This document shows positions 30,509-40,328 of a stretch of 64,000 nucleotides of DNA, one piece after another. A program made the translations under genes and the position numbers. Under the pieces are notes generated by a model. The model ran no database searches. It worked only from the letters and a program-made list of their open reading frames with translations, and was not told where the DNA came from. Source of the DNA: an uncultured beta proteobacterium (GTDB lineage Bacteria > Pseudomonadota > Gammaproteobacteria > Burkholderiales > Burkholderiaceae_C). Where the stretch lies: NCBI GenBank assembly GCA_903822435.1, contig CAIJPE010000397.1:1-64000 (forward strand), given 5' to 3'. The number at the start of each line of letters is the position of its first letter. The stretch's first letter is position 1.

Positions 30509-30831
30509 TGCAGCAGACCGCACCACGAGACTTCACCCCCGGCGCCGGCATGCCGGGCGACCGGCGCGCGCGTTTCGCCGCCCGCCAGGCCTTCGTGACC
30601 CTGAAGCTCAGTTTCATGGACGCGCTGCAGGACCTGCCGGACGCCGGCTGGCTGCTCAGCCAGGTGATCCGGGCCGAGGAACCGGTCGACCTGTGGCTGC
30701 TGCGGGCCCCGGCTTTCGCGGCGCTGGAAGGCGTGGGTGACGAGCAGCGCCAACGGCGCCAACTGCTGCGCCGCGGGCTCGACTCGCTGTTCCCCGACCT
30801 GGACGGACCCAGCGCCTTCACGCCGCTGTAG
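30508..30831 (+). CDS. Uncharacterised protein, apparent paralogue of the preceding ORF
   Basis: 107 aa; FMDALQDLPDAGWLLSQVIRAEEPVDLWLLRAPAF...SLFPDLDGPSAFTPL. Confidence 0.6.
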   Translation: MQQTAPRDFTPGAGMPGDRRARFAARQAFVTLKLSFMDALQDLPDAGWLLSQVIRAEEPVDLWLLRAPAFAALEGVGDEQRQRRQLLRRGLDSLFPDLDGPSAFTPL

Positions 30832-30837
30832 ACGCCT

Positions 30838-31374
30838 TCAGGCCTTGACCCGCGCCTTGAAGGTCTTCCTGAACTTCTCCACCTTGGGCGCCACCACGAA
30901 GGCGCAGTAGCCCTGGTTGGGGTGGTTGGCGAAGTAGTGCTGGTGGTAGGCCTCGGCCTTGGTGTAGTTGGCCAGCGGCAGCAGTTCGGTCACCACCCGG
31001 CCGCCATGCGCAGCCTGTGCCTCGGCCATCACCTCGCGTGCCACGGCTTCCTGGCTGGCGTCGTGCCAGTAGATGCCGCTGCGGTACTGGGTGCCGATGT
31101 CGTTGCCTTGCCGGTTCAGCGTGGTCGGGTCGTGCACCGTGAAGAAGATCTCCAGCACTTCGCGCAGGGTGATTCGCCCGTCGTCGAAGCTCACACGCAC
31201 GACTTCGGCATGGCCCGTCTGGCCCGAGCACACCGCTTCGTAGCTCGGGTTGCGGACGTGCCCGTTGCAGTACCCGCTTTCCACCGCGGTCACACCGTCC
31301 ACCAGTTCGTAGACGGCCTCCACGCACCAGAAGCAACCGCCGCCCAGGGTGATGGATTGTTGACTCATGCTCAC
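30838..31374 (-). CDS. msrA: Peptide-methionine (S)-S-oxide reductase
   Basis: ITLGGGCFWCVEAVYELVDGVTAVESGYCNGH; YHQHYFANHPNQGYCAFVVAPKVEKFRK. Confidence 0.96.
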   Translation of the reverse strand: MSMSQQSITLGGGCFWCVEAVYELVDGVTAVESGYCNGHVRNPSYEAVCSGQTGHAEVVRVSFDDGRITLREVLEIFFTVHDPTTLNRQGNDIGTQYRSGIYWHDASQEAVAREVMAEAQAAHGGRVVTELLPLANYTKAEAYHQHYFANHPNQGYCAFVVAPKVEKFRKTFKARVKA

Positions 31375-31452
31375 ACTCCTTCAGGTTGAGCCGTGGGTCG
31401 GAATGGCCCGCAACTCCTTACACTCCAGGGCATTATCCGAAAGCAGACCCTC

Positions 31453-32649
31453 ATGGCTAGCAACTTCAACTGGGATGACCCTTTCTTCTTCGACAGCCAG
31501 CTCGAAGACGACGAACGATCGGTGCGCGACGCGGCCCGCACCTACTGCCAGGAACGCCTTCAGACGCGCGTACTCATGGCGGCCCGGCACGAGACCTTCG
31601 ACCGCAGCATCATGACCGAGATGGGCGAGCTGGGCCTGCTGGGCAGCACCATCGAAGGCTACGGCTGCGCCGGCCTGAACCACGTGTGCTACGGCCTGGT
31701 GGCACGCGAGGTCGAGCGGGTCGACTCGGGCTACCGCAGCGCCATGAGCGTGCAGAGCTCGCTGGTGATGCACCCCATCCACGCCTACGGCAGCGAGGCC
31801 CAGCGCCAGAAGTACCTGCCCAAGCTGGCGACCGGCGAATGGGTGGGCTGCTTCGGCTTGACCGAGCCCAACCACGGCAGCGACCCCGCCAGCATGCTGA
31901 CGCGGGCCAAGCCCGTGGACGGCGGCTACCTGCTCAAGGGCAGCAAGATGTGGATCACCAACAGCCCCATCGCCGACGTGTTCGTGGTGTGGGCCAAGAA
32001 GGAAGACCCCGATGGCAAGGTGGGCGGCCAGGAGAGCATCCACGGCTTCATCCTCGAGAAAGGCATGAAGGGCCTGAGCGCCCCGAAGATCGAAGGCAAG
32101 ATGAGCCTGCGCGCCAGCATCACGGGCGAGATCGTGATGGACGGGGTGTTCGTGCCCGAGGCCAACCTGCTGCCTGGCGTGAATGGGCTGAAGGGCCCCT
32201 TCGGCTGCCTGAACAAGGCGCGCTTCGGCATTGCCTGGGGCGCCCTGGGTGCGGCCGAGTTCTGCTGGCATGCGGCCCGCCAGTACACGATGGACCGCCA
32301 ACAGTTCGGGCGCCCGCTGGCGGCCAACCAGCTGATCCAGAAGAAGCTGGCCGACATGCAGACCGAGATCACGCTGGGCCTGCAGTCTGTCTTGCGCGTG
32401 GGCCGGCTGATGGACGAGCACCGCGCCGCGCCGGAGATGATCAGCCTGATCAAGCGCAACAGCTGCGGCAAGGCGCTGGACATCGCCCGCATGGCGCGCG
32501 ACATGCACGGCGGCAACGGCATCCATGATGAGTACCACGTGATCCGCCACATGATCAACCTCGAGACGGTGAACACCTACGAAGGCACCCACGACGTGCA
32601 TGCGCTGATCCTCGGCCGTGCACAAACCGGCCTGCAAGCCTTCTACTGA
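31453..32649 (+). CDS. gcdH: Glutaryl-CoA dehydrogenase
   Basis: Acyl-CoA dehydrogenase with [86 protein letters not shown]. Confidence 0.94.
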   Translation: MASNFNWDDPFFFDSQLEDDERSVRDAARTYCQERLQTRVLMAARHETFDRSIMTEMGELGLLGSTIEGYGCAGLNHVCYGLVAREVERVDSGYRSAMSVQSSLVMHPIHAYGSEAQRQKYLPKLATGEWVGCFGLTEPNHGSDPASMLTRAKPVDGGYLLKGSKMWITNSPIADVFVVWAKKEDPDGKVGGQESIHGFILEKGMKGLSAPKIEGKMSLRASITGEIVMDGVFVPEANLLPGVNGLKGPFGCLNKARFGIAWGALGAAEFCWHAARQYTMDRQQFGRPLAANQLIQKKLADMQTEITLGLQSVLRVGRLMDEHRAAPEMISLIKRNSCGKALDIARMARDMHGGNGIHDEYHVIRHMINLETVNTYEGTHDVHALILGRAQTGLQAFY

Positions 32650-32681
32650 CCCACTGGCGGCCCGCGGGCCACGGTTCCCCC

Positions 32682-33482
32682 ATGAACGAACTCCTGTTCA
32701 CCCTGGGCATCGAGGGGTGGAAGCCGGTCATCACCGCGCTCATCCTGCCGCCGCTGCCGTTCCTCGTGCTGATCATCGCCGGCGCGCGGGTCATGTTCAG
32801 GCGGCGGCTGCTGTCCTGGTCGCTGATCCTGCTGGGCGTGGCCGGGGTGTGGCTGTTCAGCACCATTGCCGTCGGCCAGGCCATGACCTTCTGGCTGCTG
32901 CAGCCGCCTCGGCCGCTGTCCGAATCCGAGATCGGGGACCTGAAGAAAGCCCCCAAGACGGCGATCATCGTGCTGGGCGGGGGCCGTCGGCTGCTGGCGC
33001 CGGAATACGGGCTGTCCACCCTGCACCCCCGGTCCATCGAGAGACTGCGTTTCGGCATCTGGCTCTCGCGCGAGACCGGCCTGCCCCTGGGTTTCAGCGG
33101 CGGCGTGGGCAACGGCGCGCTGCCGGGGCCGAGCGAGGCCGAAATCGCGGCGCGCATCGCCGACCGCGAATTCGGCCGTCCGCTGCGCTGGCAGGAAGGC
33201 GAGTCGCGCGACACACGTGAAAACGCCCTGCGCACGGTGGCGCTGCTGCAGCCACAAGGCATCGAGCAGATCGTGCTGGTGACCCACGCGTATCACATGC
33301 GCCGAGCCCTGGGCGACTTCCAGAAGGCCATCGGCGGCGCCCGGATCAAGCTGGTTGCCGCCCCCATGGGCGTGCCGAGCACGGGCCGCCTGCGGGCCCT
33401 GGACTGGCTGCCCAGCCCCGAGGGCCTGGAAGACAACTGGCTCGTCATGCACGAATGGATCGGTCGCCTGGCAGGGGCCTGA
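32682..33482 (+). CDS. YdcF/ElyC family (DUF218) membrane protein
   Basis: Two N-terminal TM segments, AIIVLGGGRRLLAPEYG, RFGIWLSRETGLPLGFSGG, IVLVTHAYHMRRAL. Confidence 0.88.
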   Translation: MNELLFTLGIEGWKPVITALILPPLPFLVLIIAGARVMFRRRLLSWSLILLGVAGVWLFSTIAVGQAMTFWLLQPPRPLSESEIGDLKKAPKTAIIVLGGGRRLLAPEYGLSTLHPRSIERLRFGIWLSRETGLPLGFSGGVGNGALPGPSEAEIAARIADREFGRPLRWQEGESRDTRENALRTVALLQPQGIEQIVLVTHAYHMRRALGDFQKAIGGARIKLVAAPMGVPSTGRLRALDWLPSPEGLEDNWLVMHEWIGRLAGA

Positions 33483-33564
33483 CGCGGCCGATGACCTCAG
33501 CCCGTGGAGTGCCGATCGCGCCAGGCACACAATCCCTCTCTCTCTGCTGAGCTGGAAAACCACA

Positions 33565-34530
33565 ATGAAGACATGGCTTATTGGCGTCCTGATGCTGGCG
33601 GTCGCCGCCACCATGGCTCCGCCTGATGCCCAGGCCAAGCGGCTGGGCGCGGGCCGGCCAGCGGGCATGCAACGCAACATGCCGGCCCGCACGGCCCCCG
33701 ACGCACCCGCCCCCAAGCCCGCACAGCCGGCGCCGCAACAGGCAGCGCCCGCAACGCCGGCCGCCGCGCCCGGCCTGCCTGCCGCCGCACCCAGGCGCAG
33801 CTGGATGGGCCCGCTCGCCGGCCTTGCCGCAGGCATCGGCCTGGGCGCGTTGCTCAGCCACTTCGGCATGGGCGAAGGCGTGGCCAATTTCCTGCTGATC
33901 GCACTGCTGGCCGGCGGGGCGGTGATGCTGGTGATGTTCCTGGTGCGCCGCTTTGCGGGGGGCACGCCGGCCCGCGGGCTGGCCACGGCCGGTGCCGGCG
34001 GGCCGCAAGGCGCGTGGCCGCAGCCTGCCATGCCGCTGGAGCGCCGCCTGGAACCCACGCCCCTGCCTGCAATGAACACGGGCCCGAGCCCGGTCGGCGC
34101 AATGTCCGCACCGCTGGCCCCCGCCGCGGTGGCCGACCCGATCGCCCGTGTCTTCGTGCCGGCCAGCTTCGACACCGAAGGCTTCACCCGCACGGCCAAG
34201 CAGATCTTCATCCGCTTGCAGGCCGCGCACGATGCCGCCGACCTGGACGACCTGCGGCGCTTCACCACGCCCGAGCTCTACGCCTCCATCCGTCTGGACA
34301 TCCAGGAGCGCGGGAACGTGCTGCAGCAGACCGACGTGCTGAAGGTCGATGCCGAGGTGCTGGACGTGGCCCACGAGACCGATCGCCAGATCGTCAGCGT
34401 GCGCTTCCATGGCCAGGTGGTGGAGGAAAAGGGCGCGGCGCCCATCGCCTTCAACGAGGTCTGGCACCTGGTCAAGCCGAATGACGACTCCAGCCCCTGG
34501 AGCATCGCCGGCATCGAGCCGGTGGCCTGA
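33565..34530 (+). CDS. Tim44-like domain membrane protein
   Basis: Signal/TM, Pro/Ala-rich region, TM segments, C-terminal AKQIFIRLQAAHDAADLDDLRRFTTPELYASIRLDIQERG...VSVRFHGQVVEE...FNEVWHLVK. Confidence 0.88.
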   Translation: MKTWLIGVLMLAVAATMAPPDAQAKRLGAGRPAGMQRNMPARTAPDAPAPKPAQPAPQQAAPATPAAAPGLPAAAPRRSWMGPLAGLAAGIGLGALLSHFGMGEGVANFLLIALLAGGAVMLVMFLVRRFAGGTPARGLATAGAGGPQGAWPQPAMPLERRLEPTPLPAMNTGPSPVGAMSAPLAPAAVADPIARVFVPASFDTEGFTRTAKQIFIRLQAAHDAADLDDLRRFTTPELYASIRLDIQERGNVLQQTDVLKVDAEVLDVAHETDRQIVSVRFHGQVVEEKGAAPIAFNEVWHLVKPNDDSSPWSIAGIEPVA

Positions 34531-34543
34531 CGGGGGACCGGTC

Positions 34544-35326
34544 TTGGGCTCGGGCGCGCCGCGGCTGGCCATCGCCCAACTACCCATGTATTGGGCGATC
34601 GAGCCCAACCTGGCCTGCATGCTCGCCGCGATGGAGCGGGCACGCGACGAAGGCGCGGCCCTGTGCGGCTTCTCAGAACTGGCGCTGACGGGCTTTCACC
34701 GCGAGATCGCCTCGCAGGCCCGGCCGGAGCGCGTGGGCCCTGCCGTGCAGCAATTGCAGGAGGCCTGCGCCCGCCTGGGGCTGGCGATCAGTTTCGGCGC
34801 ACCCACCTTCTGCCCCGATGGCTCGCCGCTGAACAGCCAGCTCTTCATCGATGAGCAGGGACAGTGGGCCGGCACGGTCTCAAAGATCGGGCTGACCGCC
34901 CCCGAGGCCACATTCTTTCGCCGGGGCGCAGACCGCGGCGTGGCGCTGCTGCAAGGCCTGCGCTGTTCGGCCGTGATCTGCCGCGAGATCGAGGATTCCG
35001 CCGACATCCTCCAGCAGTTGCCGGCCGGCAGCGCCGACATCGTCTTCTGGCCCGGGCAGATGCGCCCGGACCCTGCGAAGCCCTTCACCGACCCGCCCCG
35101 GCATGTGGTGCAGGCGCAGGAACTGGCGCGCACGCTGGCCTGCCACCTGCTTCAAGCCAACTGGCCGCAGGCGCTGAACCGGCCCGAAGAAAGCCGGCAC
35201 ACCGGACACAGCGCCGTCATCGCCCCCGACGGTCGGCTGCTGTTCAGGCTGCCCGAAGAAGGCTTGGGCGTGGGCGTGTTCGAACTCGGCTCAGCGGACT
35301 TCGACTGGCACCCGATGCCAGCCTGA
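34544..35326 (+). CDS. Carbon-nitrogen hydrolase (nitrilase superfamily), divergent; probable TTG start
   Basis: Glu (CGFSELALTGF), Lys (GTVSKIGLTAPEATFFRRG), Cys (CSAVICREIEDSADI). Confidence 0.8.
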   Translation: MGSGAPRLAIAQLPMYWAIEPNLACMLAAMERARDEGAALCGFSELALTGFHREIASQARPERVGPAVQQLQEACARLGLAISFGAPTFCPDGSPLNSQLFIDEQGQWAGTVSKIGLTAPEATFFRRGADRGVALLQGLRCSAVICREIEDSADILQQLPAGSADIVFWPGQMRPDPAKPFTDPPRHVVQAQELARTLACHLLQANWPQALNRPEESRHTGHSAVIAPDGRLLFRLPEEGLGVGVFELGSADFDWHPMPA

Positions 35327-35343
35327 GCCTGCGGCCCAGCCGC

Positions 35344-38300
35344 TCAGCGCATCCAGTGCCGGGCGTTGTGGAACATCCGCATCCAGGGGCTGGGGGCGGA
35401 CACATCCCCGCCACTCCAGCTCATCTGCACATTGCGCAAGACCCGCTCGGGGTGTGGCATCAACGCCGTGAAGCGGCCATCGGGCGTGGTCACGGCGCAC
35501 AGGCCCTGCGGGCTGCCGTTCGGGTTGGCCGGATAGGCTTCCGTGGGCTGGCCGTCGTGGGCCACGAAGCGCAAGGCCCGGTGCACCGCCCGGGCATCGC
35601 CCCGGCCCTGGAAATTGGCAAAGCCCTCGCCGTGCGCCACGGCGATGGGCATGCGGCTGCCGGCCATGCCCGTGAAGAAGGCGCTGGGTGAAGCCAGCAC
35701 CTCCACCAGCGACAGCCGGGCCTCGAATTGCTCGCTCTGGTTTCGCGTGAAACGAGGCCAGGCGTCGGCACCCGGGATGAGCGAGCCCAGCGCCGCCATC
35801 ATCTGGCAGCCGTTGCACACCCCCAGGGCCAGCGTGTCAGGCCGGGCGAAGAAGGCCGCGAACTGCTCGGCCAGCATCGGGTTGTAGAGGATGGACCGCG
35901 CCCAGCCTTCGCCGGCGCCGAGGGTGTCGCCGTAGCTGAAGCCGCCGCAGGCCACGAAGCCCTGGAACTGGTCGAGCCGCGCCGCACCCGTCTGCAGATC
36001 GGTCATGTGCACGTCGAAGGTGTCGAAGCCCGCCTGGTCCAGCGCAAAGCTCATCTCGACATGCGAGTTCACGCCCTGTTCGCGCAGGATGGCCATCGCC
36101 GGACGCCGCGTGTGCACGGCCGCCGAGCCCGGGGTTCCGGCCGGTTCGAAGCCCAGGTGCACATGCAGGCCGGGATCCTCATCGGCCATCGCGGCGGCGT
36201 GCTCACTGTCGGCGCAGGCCGGGTTGTCGCGCAGCCGGGCGATGCGCCAGCTGGTGTCGTCCCACTCGGCCAGCAGGGCCTTCAGGGGCGCGCCGTACTG
36301 GCACTTCGCATCCCGCCAGACCTCCATCACCCGGCGCTCGTTGGTCTTGCCGATGAAGTGGGCGTGCCGCGAGAGCCCGTGCGTGCGCAAGGTGCCCATC
36401 ACCTCGTTGCGCACGGCCGTGGGCACCTGGATGACCACGCCCAGTTCCTCGTTGAACAGCGCCTGCAGCGTGAGGCTGTTGCGCCTTTCGCCCACCTGCG
36501 TGGCCCAGTTCTTGGAATCGCCGTATTCCGCGCGGCTGTCGCCGATGCCGTCGCTGTCGGTCACCAGGATGTCCACGTTCAGGCTCACGCCCAGCCGGCC
36601 CGCGAAGGCCATCTCGCAGACGGCCGCCCACAAGCCGCCGTCGCTGCGGTCGTGGTAGGCCAGGATGCGGCCCTGGGCCCGCAACTCGGTGATGGCCGCG
36701 ACCAGGGCCCTGAGCCGTTGCGGATCGTCCAGGTCGGGCACTTCATCACCGAAGCGGCCCAGCACCTGCGCCAGCATCGACCCGCCCATGCGCCGGCGCC
36801 CGTGGCCGAGGTCGATCAGCACCAAGGTGGTGTCTCCCGGCTGCAGCTGCGGGGTGAGCGTGCCGCGCACGTCGTCCAGCGTGGCGAATGCCGTGACCAC
36901 CAGCGACACCGGGGCGATCACCTGCCGGGTGCCGGCATCGCCCTGCCAGCGGGTGCGCATGGACAGCGAATCCTTGCCCACCGGGATGCCGATGCCCAGC
37001 GCGGGGCACAGTTCCAGGCCGATGGCCTGCACCGTGTCGTACAGGGCCGCGTCTTCGCCGGGCTCGCCGCAGGCTGCCATCCAGTTGGCGCTGAGCTTCA
37101 CGCGCGAAAGCTCGATGGGCGCGGCCAGCAGGTTGGTCAGTGCCTCGGCCACGGCCATGCGGCCGGAAGCCGGGGCATTCAAGCCGGCCAGCGGGGTGCG
37201 CTCACCCATGGCCATGGCCTCGCCGCGGAAGCCCGTGTAGTCGGCCAGGGTCACGGCGCAATCGGCCACGGGCACCTGCCAGGGGCCTACCATCGGGTCG
37301 CGGTGGCTCATGCCACCGACGGTGCGGTCGCCGATCGTCACCAGGAAGCGCTTGCTGCCCACGGTGGGGTGGCGCAGCACCTGCAGCGCCACGTCGTCGA
37401 GCCTGACGCCCGTCAGGTCCAGCGGGGCTTCCGGACGCGCCACGCGCTGCACGTCGCGGTGCATGCGGGGCGGCTTGCCGAGCAACACCTCCATGGGCAT
37501 GTCGATCACGCGCTCGCCGCCGGGACCGTCTTCCAGCACCAGTTCGGGCGCGGCCGTGGCCACGCCCACCACCGCATAGGGGCAACGCTCGCGCTGGCAC
37601 ATGGCCTCGAACAGCGGCAGGCCGTCGGGGTCGAGCGCGATGACGTAGCGCTCCTGGCTCTCGTTGCACCAGGCTTCCTTGGGGGCCAGTCCCGTCTCTT
37701 CCAGCGGCACCTTGCGCAGGTCGAAGGTGGCCCCCTGCCCCGCCCCGTGCACGAGCTCGGGGAAGGCATTGCTGATGCCGCCCGCGCCCACGTCGTGGAT
37801 GGACAGCACCGGGTTGGCGTCGCCCAGCGCCCAGCAGTGGTTGATGACCTCCTGCGCACGGCGCTGGATCTCGGGGTTGCCGCGCTGCACCGAATCGAAG
37901 TCGAGCGCCGCGGTGTTGCTGCCCGCGGCCATGGAGCTGGCCGCGCCGCCGCCCATGCCGATGCGCATGCCCGGGCCGCCCAGCTGGATCAGCAGCGTGC
38001 CCGGCCCGAACACGCGCTTGGCCACCTGGCCCTGGCTGATGCTGCCCAGGCCGCCGGCGATCATGATGGGCTTGTGATAGCCGCGCCGCACGCCGGCCAC
38101 GTCCTGCTCGTACACGCGGAAGTAGCCACCCAGGTTGGGCCTGCCGAACTCGTTGTTGAAGGCCGCGCCGCCCAGCGGGCCCTCGGTCATGATCTGCAGC
38201 GGGCTGGCGATGTGCGCCGGGCGGCCGATGGGGTCGCGCTCCCAGGGCTCGGGCGTGGCAGCCGCATCGCTGCCGGGCCGCGGCGGCAGGTGCAGGTTGC

Positions 38301-39360
38301 TCACCGAAAAGCCGGTGAGGCCGGCCTTGGGCCGCGCGCCGCGGCCGGTGGCGCCTTCGTCGCGGATCTCGCCCCCGGCGCCGGTGCTGGCCCCCGCAAA
38401 CGGCGAGATGGCCGTGGGGTGGTTGTGCGTTTCCACCTTCATCAGAACGTGCACGGTCTCGGGACGCCCGCCGTACTGCGGGGCCCGCGCATAGCCCTGC
38501 GGCAGCCAGCGCAGCGCCGGGCCGCCTTCCATCACGGCAGCGTTGTCGTCGTAGGCCACCACCGTGTGCTGCGGCGACTGCCGCTCGGTGTGGCGGATCA
38601 TGCCGAAGAGGGTGTGCGGCTGCGCCGCGCCATCGATGGTGAAGCGGGCGTTGAAGATCTTGTGGCGGCAGTGCTCGCTGTTGGCCTGCGCAAACATCAT
38701 CAGCTCGACGTCGCTGGGGTTGCGCTTGAGCGCCCCGAAAGCGTCCACCAGGTAGTCGATCTCATCGTCCGACAGGGCCAGTCCGAACTCGACATTGGCC
38801 TGGCTCAGCGCGCTGCGGCCATGGCCGAGCACGTCCACGTGCACCAGCGGCGGCGCCGCCTGCGGCTCGAACAGGCGCGTGGCCGATTCGCGGTCGAAGG
38901 CCACGCTCTCGGTCATGCGGTCGTGCAGGGCGATGGCCAGCGCCTGGCGTTCTCCGTCGGTCAACGGCTTGCCGGCGCCGAAGAGGCCCCCCTTGACGGT
39001 CAGGCGCACCTCGGTCACGCGCTCCAGCCGGTGCAGGCTGCGGCTGACCCCGCAGTTGCGTGCGATGTCCGTGGCCTTGCTGGCCCAGGGCGACACGGTG
39101 CCCAGCCGGGGCATCACGACCATCAGTTCGCCGCCGGTATCGGCCGCGCCGAAGCGGCCGGCATCCAGCAGGGCCTGCAGCTTGTCGGTGTCGGCGCGGC
39201 CGGGCTGGGCTTCGAAGGCGGCCCAGTGGACGTATCGCGCGGCCACCCCGGCCACGCGCGGGCAGGCGGCCTTCAGCCGCTCCAGAAGGGCCCGGTTGCG
39301 GAAGGGGGAGAGGGCGTCACCGCCCTCGAAGTGCAGGTAATGGAGGGGCAAGGCGGTCAT
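35344..39360 (-). CDS. purL: Phosphoribosylformylglycinamidine synthase (single-chain PurL)
   Basis: 1338 aa; [46 protein letters not shown]-terminal glutaminase [13 protein letters not shown]. Confidence 0.98.
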   Translation of the reverse strand: MTALPLHYLHFEGGDALSPFRNRALLERLKAACPRVAGVAARYVHWAAFEAQPGRADTDKLQALLDAGRFGAADTGGELMVVMPRLGTVSPWASKATDIARNCGVSRSLHRLERVTEVRLTVKGGLFGAGKPLTDGERQALAIALHDRMTESVAFDRESATRLFEPQAAPPLVHVDVLGHGRSALSQANVEFGLALSDDEIDYLVDAFGALKRNPSDVELMMFAQANSEHCRHKIFNARFTIDGAAQPHTLFGMIRHTERQSPQHTVVAYDDNAAVMEGGPALRWLPQGYARAPQYGGRPETVHVLMKVETHNHPTAISPFAGASTGAGGEIRDEGATGRGARPKAGLTGFSVSNLHLPPRPGSDAAATPEPWERDPIGRPAHIASPLQIMTEGPLGGAAFNNEFGRPNLGGYFRVYEQDVAGVRRGYHKPIMIAGGLGSISQGQVAKRVFGPGTLLIQLGGPGMRIGMGGGAASSMAAGSNTAALDFDSVQRGNPEIQRRAQEVINHCWALGDANPVLSIHDVGAGGISNAFPELVHGAGQGATFDLRKVPLEETGLAPKEAWCNESQERYVIALDPDGLPLFEAMCQRERCPYAVVGVATAAPELVLEDGPGGERVIDMPMEVLLGKPPRMHRDVQRVARPEAPLDLTGVRLDDVALQVLRHPTVGSKRFLVTIGDRTVGGMSHRDPMVGPWQVPVADCAVTLADYTGFRGEAMAMGERTPLAGLNAPASGRMAVAEALTNLLAAPIELSRVKLSANWMAACGEPGEDAALYDTVQAIGLELCPALGIGIPVGKDSLSMRTRWQGDAGTRQVIAPVSLVVTAFATLDDVRGTLTPQLQPGDTTLVLIDLGHGRRRMGGSMLAQVLGRFGDEVPDLDDPQRLRALVAAITELRAQGRILAYHDRSDGGLWAAVCEMAFAGRLGVSLNVDILVTDSDGIGDSRAEYGDSKNWATQVGERRNSLTLQALFNEELGVVIQVPTAVRNEVMGTLRTHGLSRHAHFIGKTNERRVMEVWRDAKCQYGAPLKALLAEWDDTSWRIARLRDNPACADSEHAAAMADEDPGLHVHLGFEPAGTPGSAAVHTRRPAMAILREQGVNSHVEMSFALDQAGFDTFDVHMTDLQTGAARLDQFQGFVACGGFSYGDTLGAGEGWARSILYNPMLAEQFAAFFARPDTLALGVCNGCQMMAALGSLIPGADAWPRFTRNQSEQFEARLSLVEVLASPSAFFTGMAGSRMPIAVAHGEGFANFQGRGDARAVHRALRFVAHDGQPTEAYPANPNGSPQGLCAVTTPDGRFTALMPHPERVLRNVQMSWSGGDVSAPSPWMRMFHNARHWMR

Positions 39361-39453
39361 GCAATCCCGGTCGGGGGTGATGGAAACAACGGAGCCGCCG
39401 GGTGTGAGACAAGGCGTTGAGCGATTTTAGGGGGCCGGTGGGATAATCCGCGG

Positions 39454-40323
39454 ATGGCTATCCAGATCAAGACCGGCGCCCAGATCGAGGGCATGCGCGT
39501 GGCCGGGCGCCTGGCATCCGAGGTGCTCGACATGCTGACCCCGCACGTACGGGCCGGCGTCACCACCCGCGAGCTCGATCAACTGGCGCACGACCACATG
39601 GTGCACGTGCAGGGCGGCATCCCGGCCACCCTGGGCTACGCGCCACCGGGCTATCCGGCCTATCCGGCCTCGCTGTGCTCGTCGCTGAACGACGTGGTCT
39701 GCCACGGCATCCCCGACGACCGCCCCCTGAAGAACGGCGACATCGTCAACATCGACGTCACGATCATCAAGGACGGCTGGCACGGCGACAACAGCCGCAT
39801 GTACATCGTGGGCGAAGGCACCATCGCCGCACGGCGGCTGTGCCAGGTCACCTTCGATGCCATGTGGAAGGGCATCGTCAAGGTCAAGCCCGGCGTTCGG
39901 CTGGGCGACATCGGCCATGCCATCCAGACCTTTGCCGAACACGCCGGCTTTTCGGTGGTGCGCGAATTTTGCGGGCACGGTGTGGGCGCCAAGTTCCACG
40001 AAGAACCGCAGGTGCTGCACTACGGCCGCCCCGGCACGCTGGAAGAACTGGTTCCGGGCATGATCTTCACGATCGAGCCCATGATCAACGCCGGCAAGCG
40101 CGACATCAAGGAAGACCGCCGCGGCAACCGCCCGTACGACGGCTGGACCATCGTCACGCGCGACCGCTCGCTGTCGGCCCAGTGGGAGCACACCGTGCTC
40201 GTCACCGAGACCGGCTACGAGGTGCTCACCGTATCCGCCGGCAGCCCGCCGCCGCCGGCCTTCGCCGCTGCCGGCTACGGCGGCACTGCGCCGGCTGCAG
40301 CACCGGCCCTGGCCATCGGCTGA
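39454..40323 (+). CDS. map: Methionine aminopeptidase type I
   Basis: IQIKTGAQIEGMRVAGRLASEVLDM, SLNDVVCHGIPDDRPLKNGDIVNIDVTIIKDGWHGDNSRMY, GHGVGAKFHEEPQVLHYG. Confidence 0.97.
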   Translation: MAIQIKTGAQIEGMRVAGRLASEVLDMLTPHVRAGVTTRELDQLAHDHMVHVQGGIPATLGYAPPGYPAYPASLCSSLNDVVCHGIPDDRPLKNGDIVNIDVTIIKDGWHGDNSRMYIVGEGTIAARRLCQVTFDAMWKGIVKVKPGVRLGDIGHAIQTFAEHAGFSVVREFCGHGVGAKFHEEPQVLHYGRPGTLEELVPGMIFTIEPMINAGKRDIKEDRRGNRPYDGWTIVTRDRSLSAQWEHTVLVTETGYEVLTVSAGSPPPPAFAAAGYGGTAPAAAPALAIG

Positions 40324-40328
40324 CGGCC

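Noticed and set aside
35728-39420. 1230-aa ORF on the plus strand opposite purL
   Set aside because: Shadow ORF of purL; repetitive H/G/A/Q/V composition with no recognisable domain.
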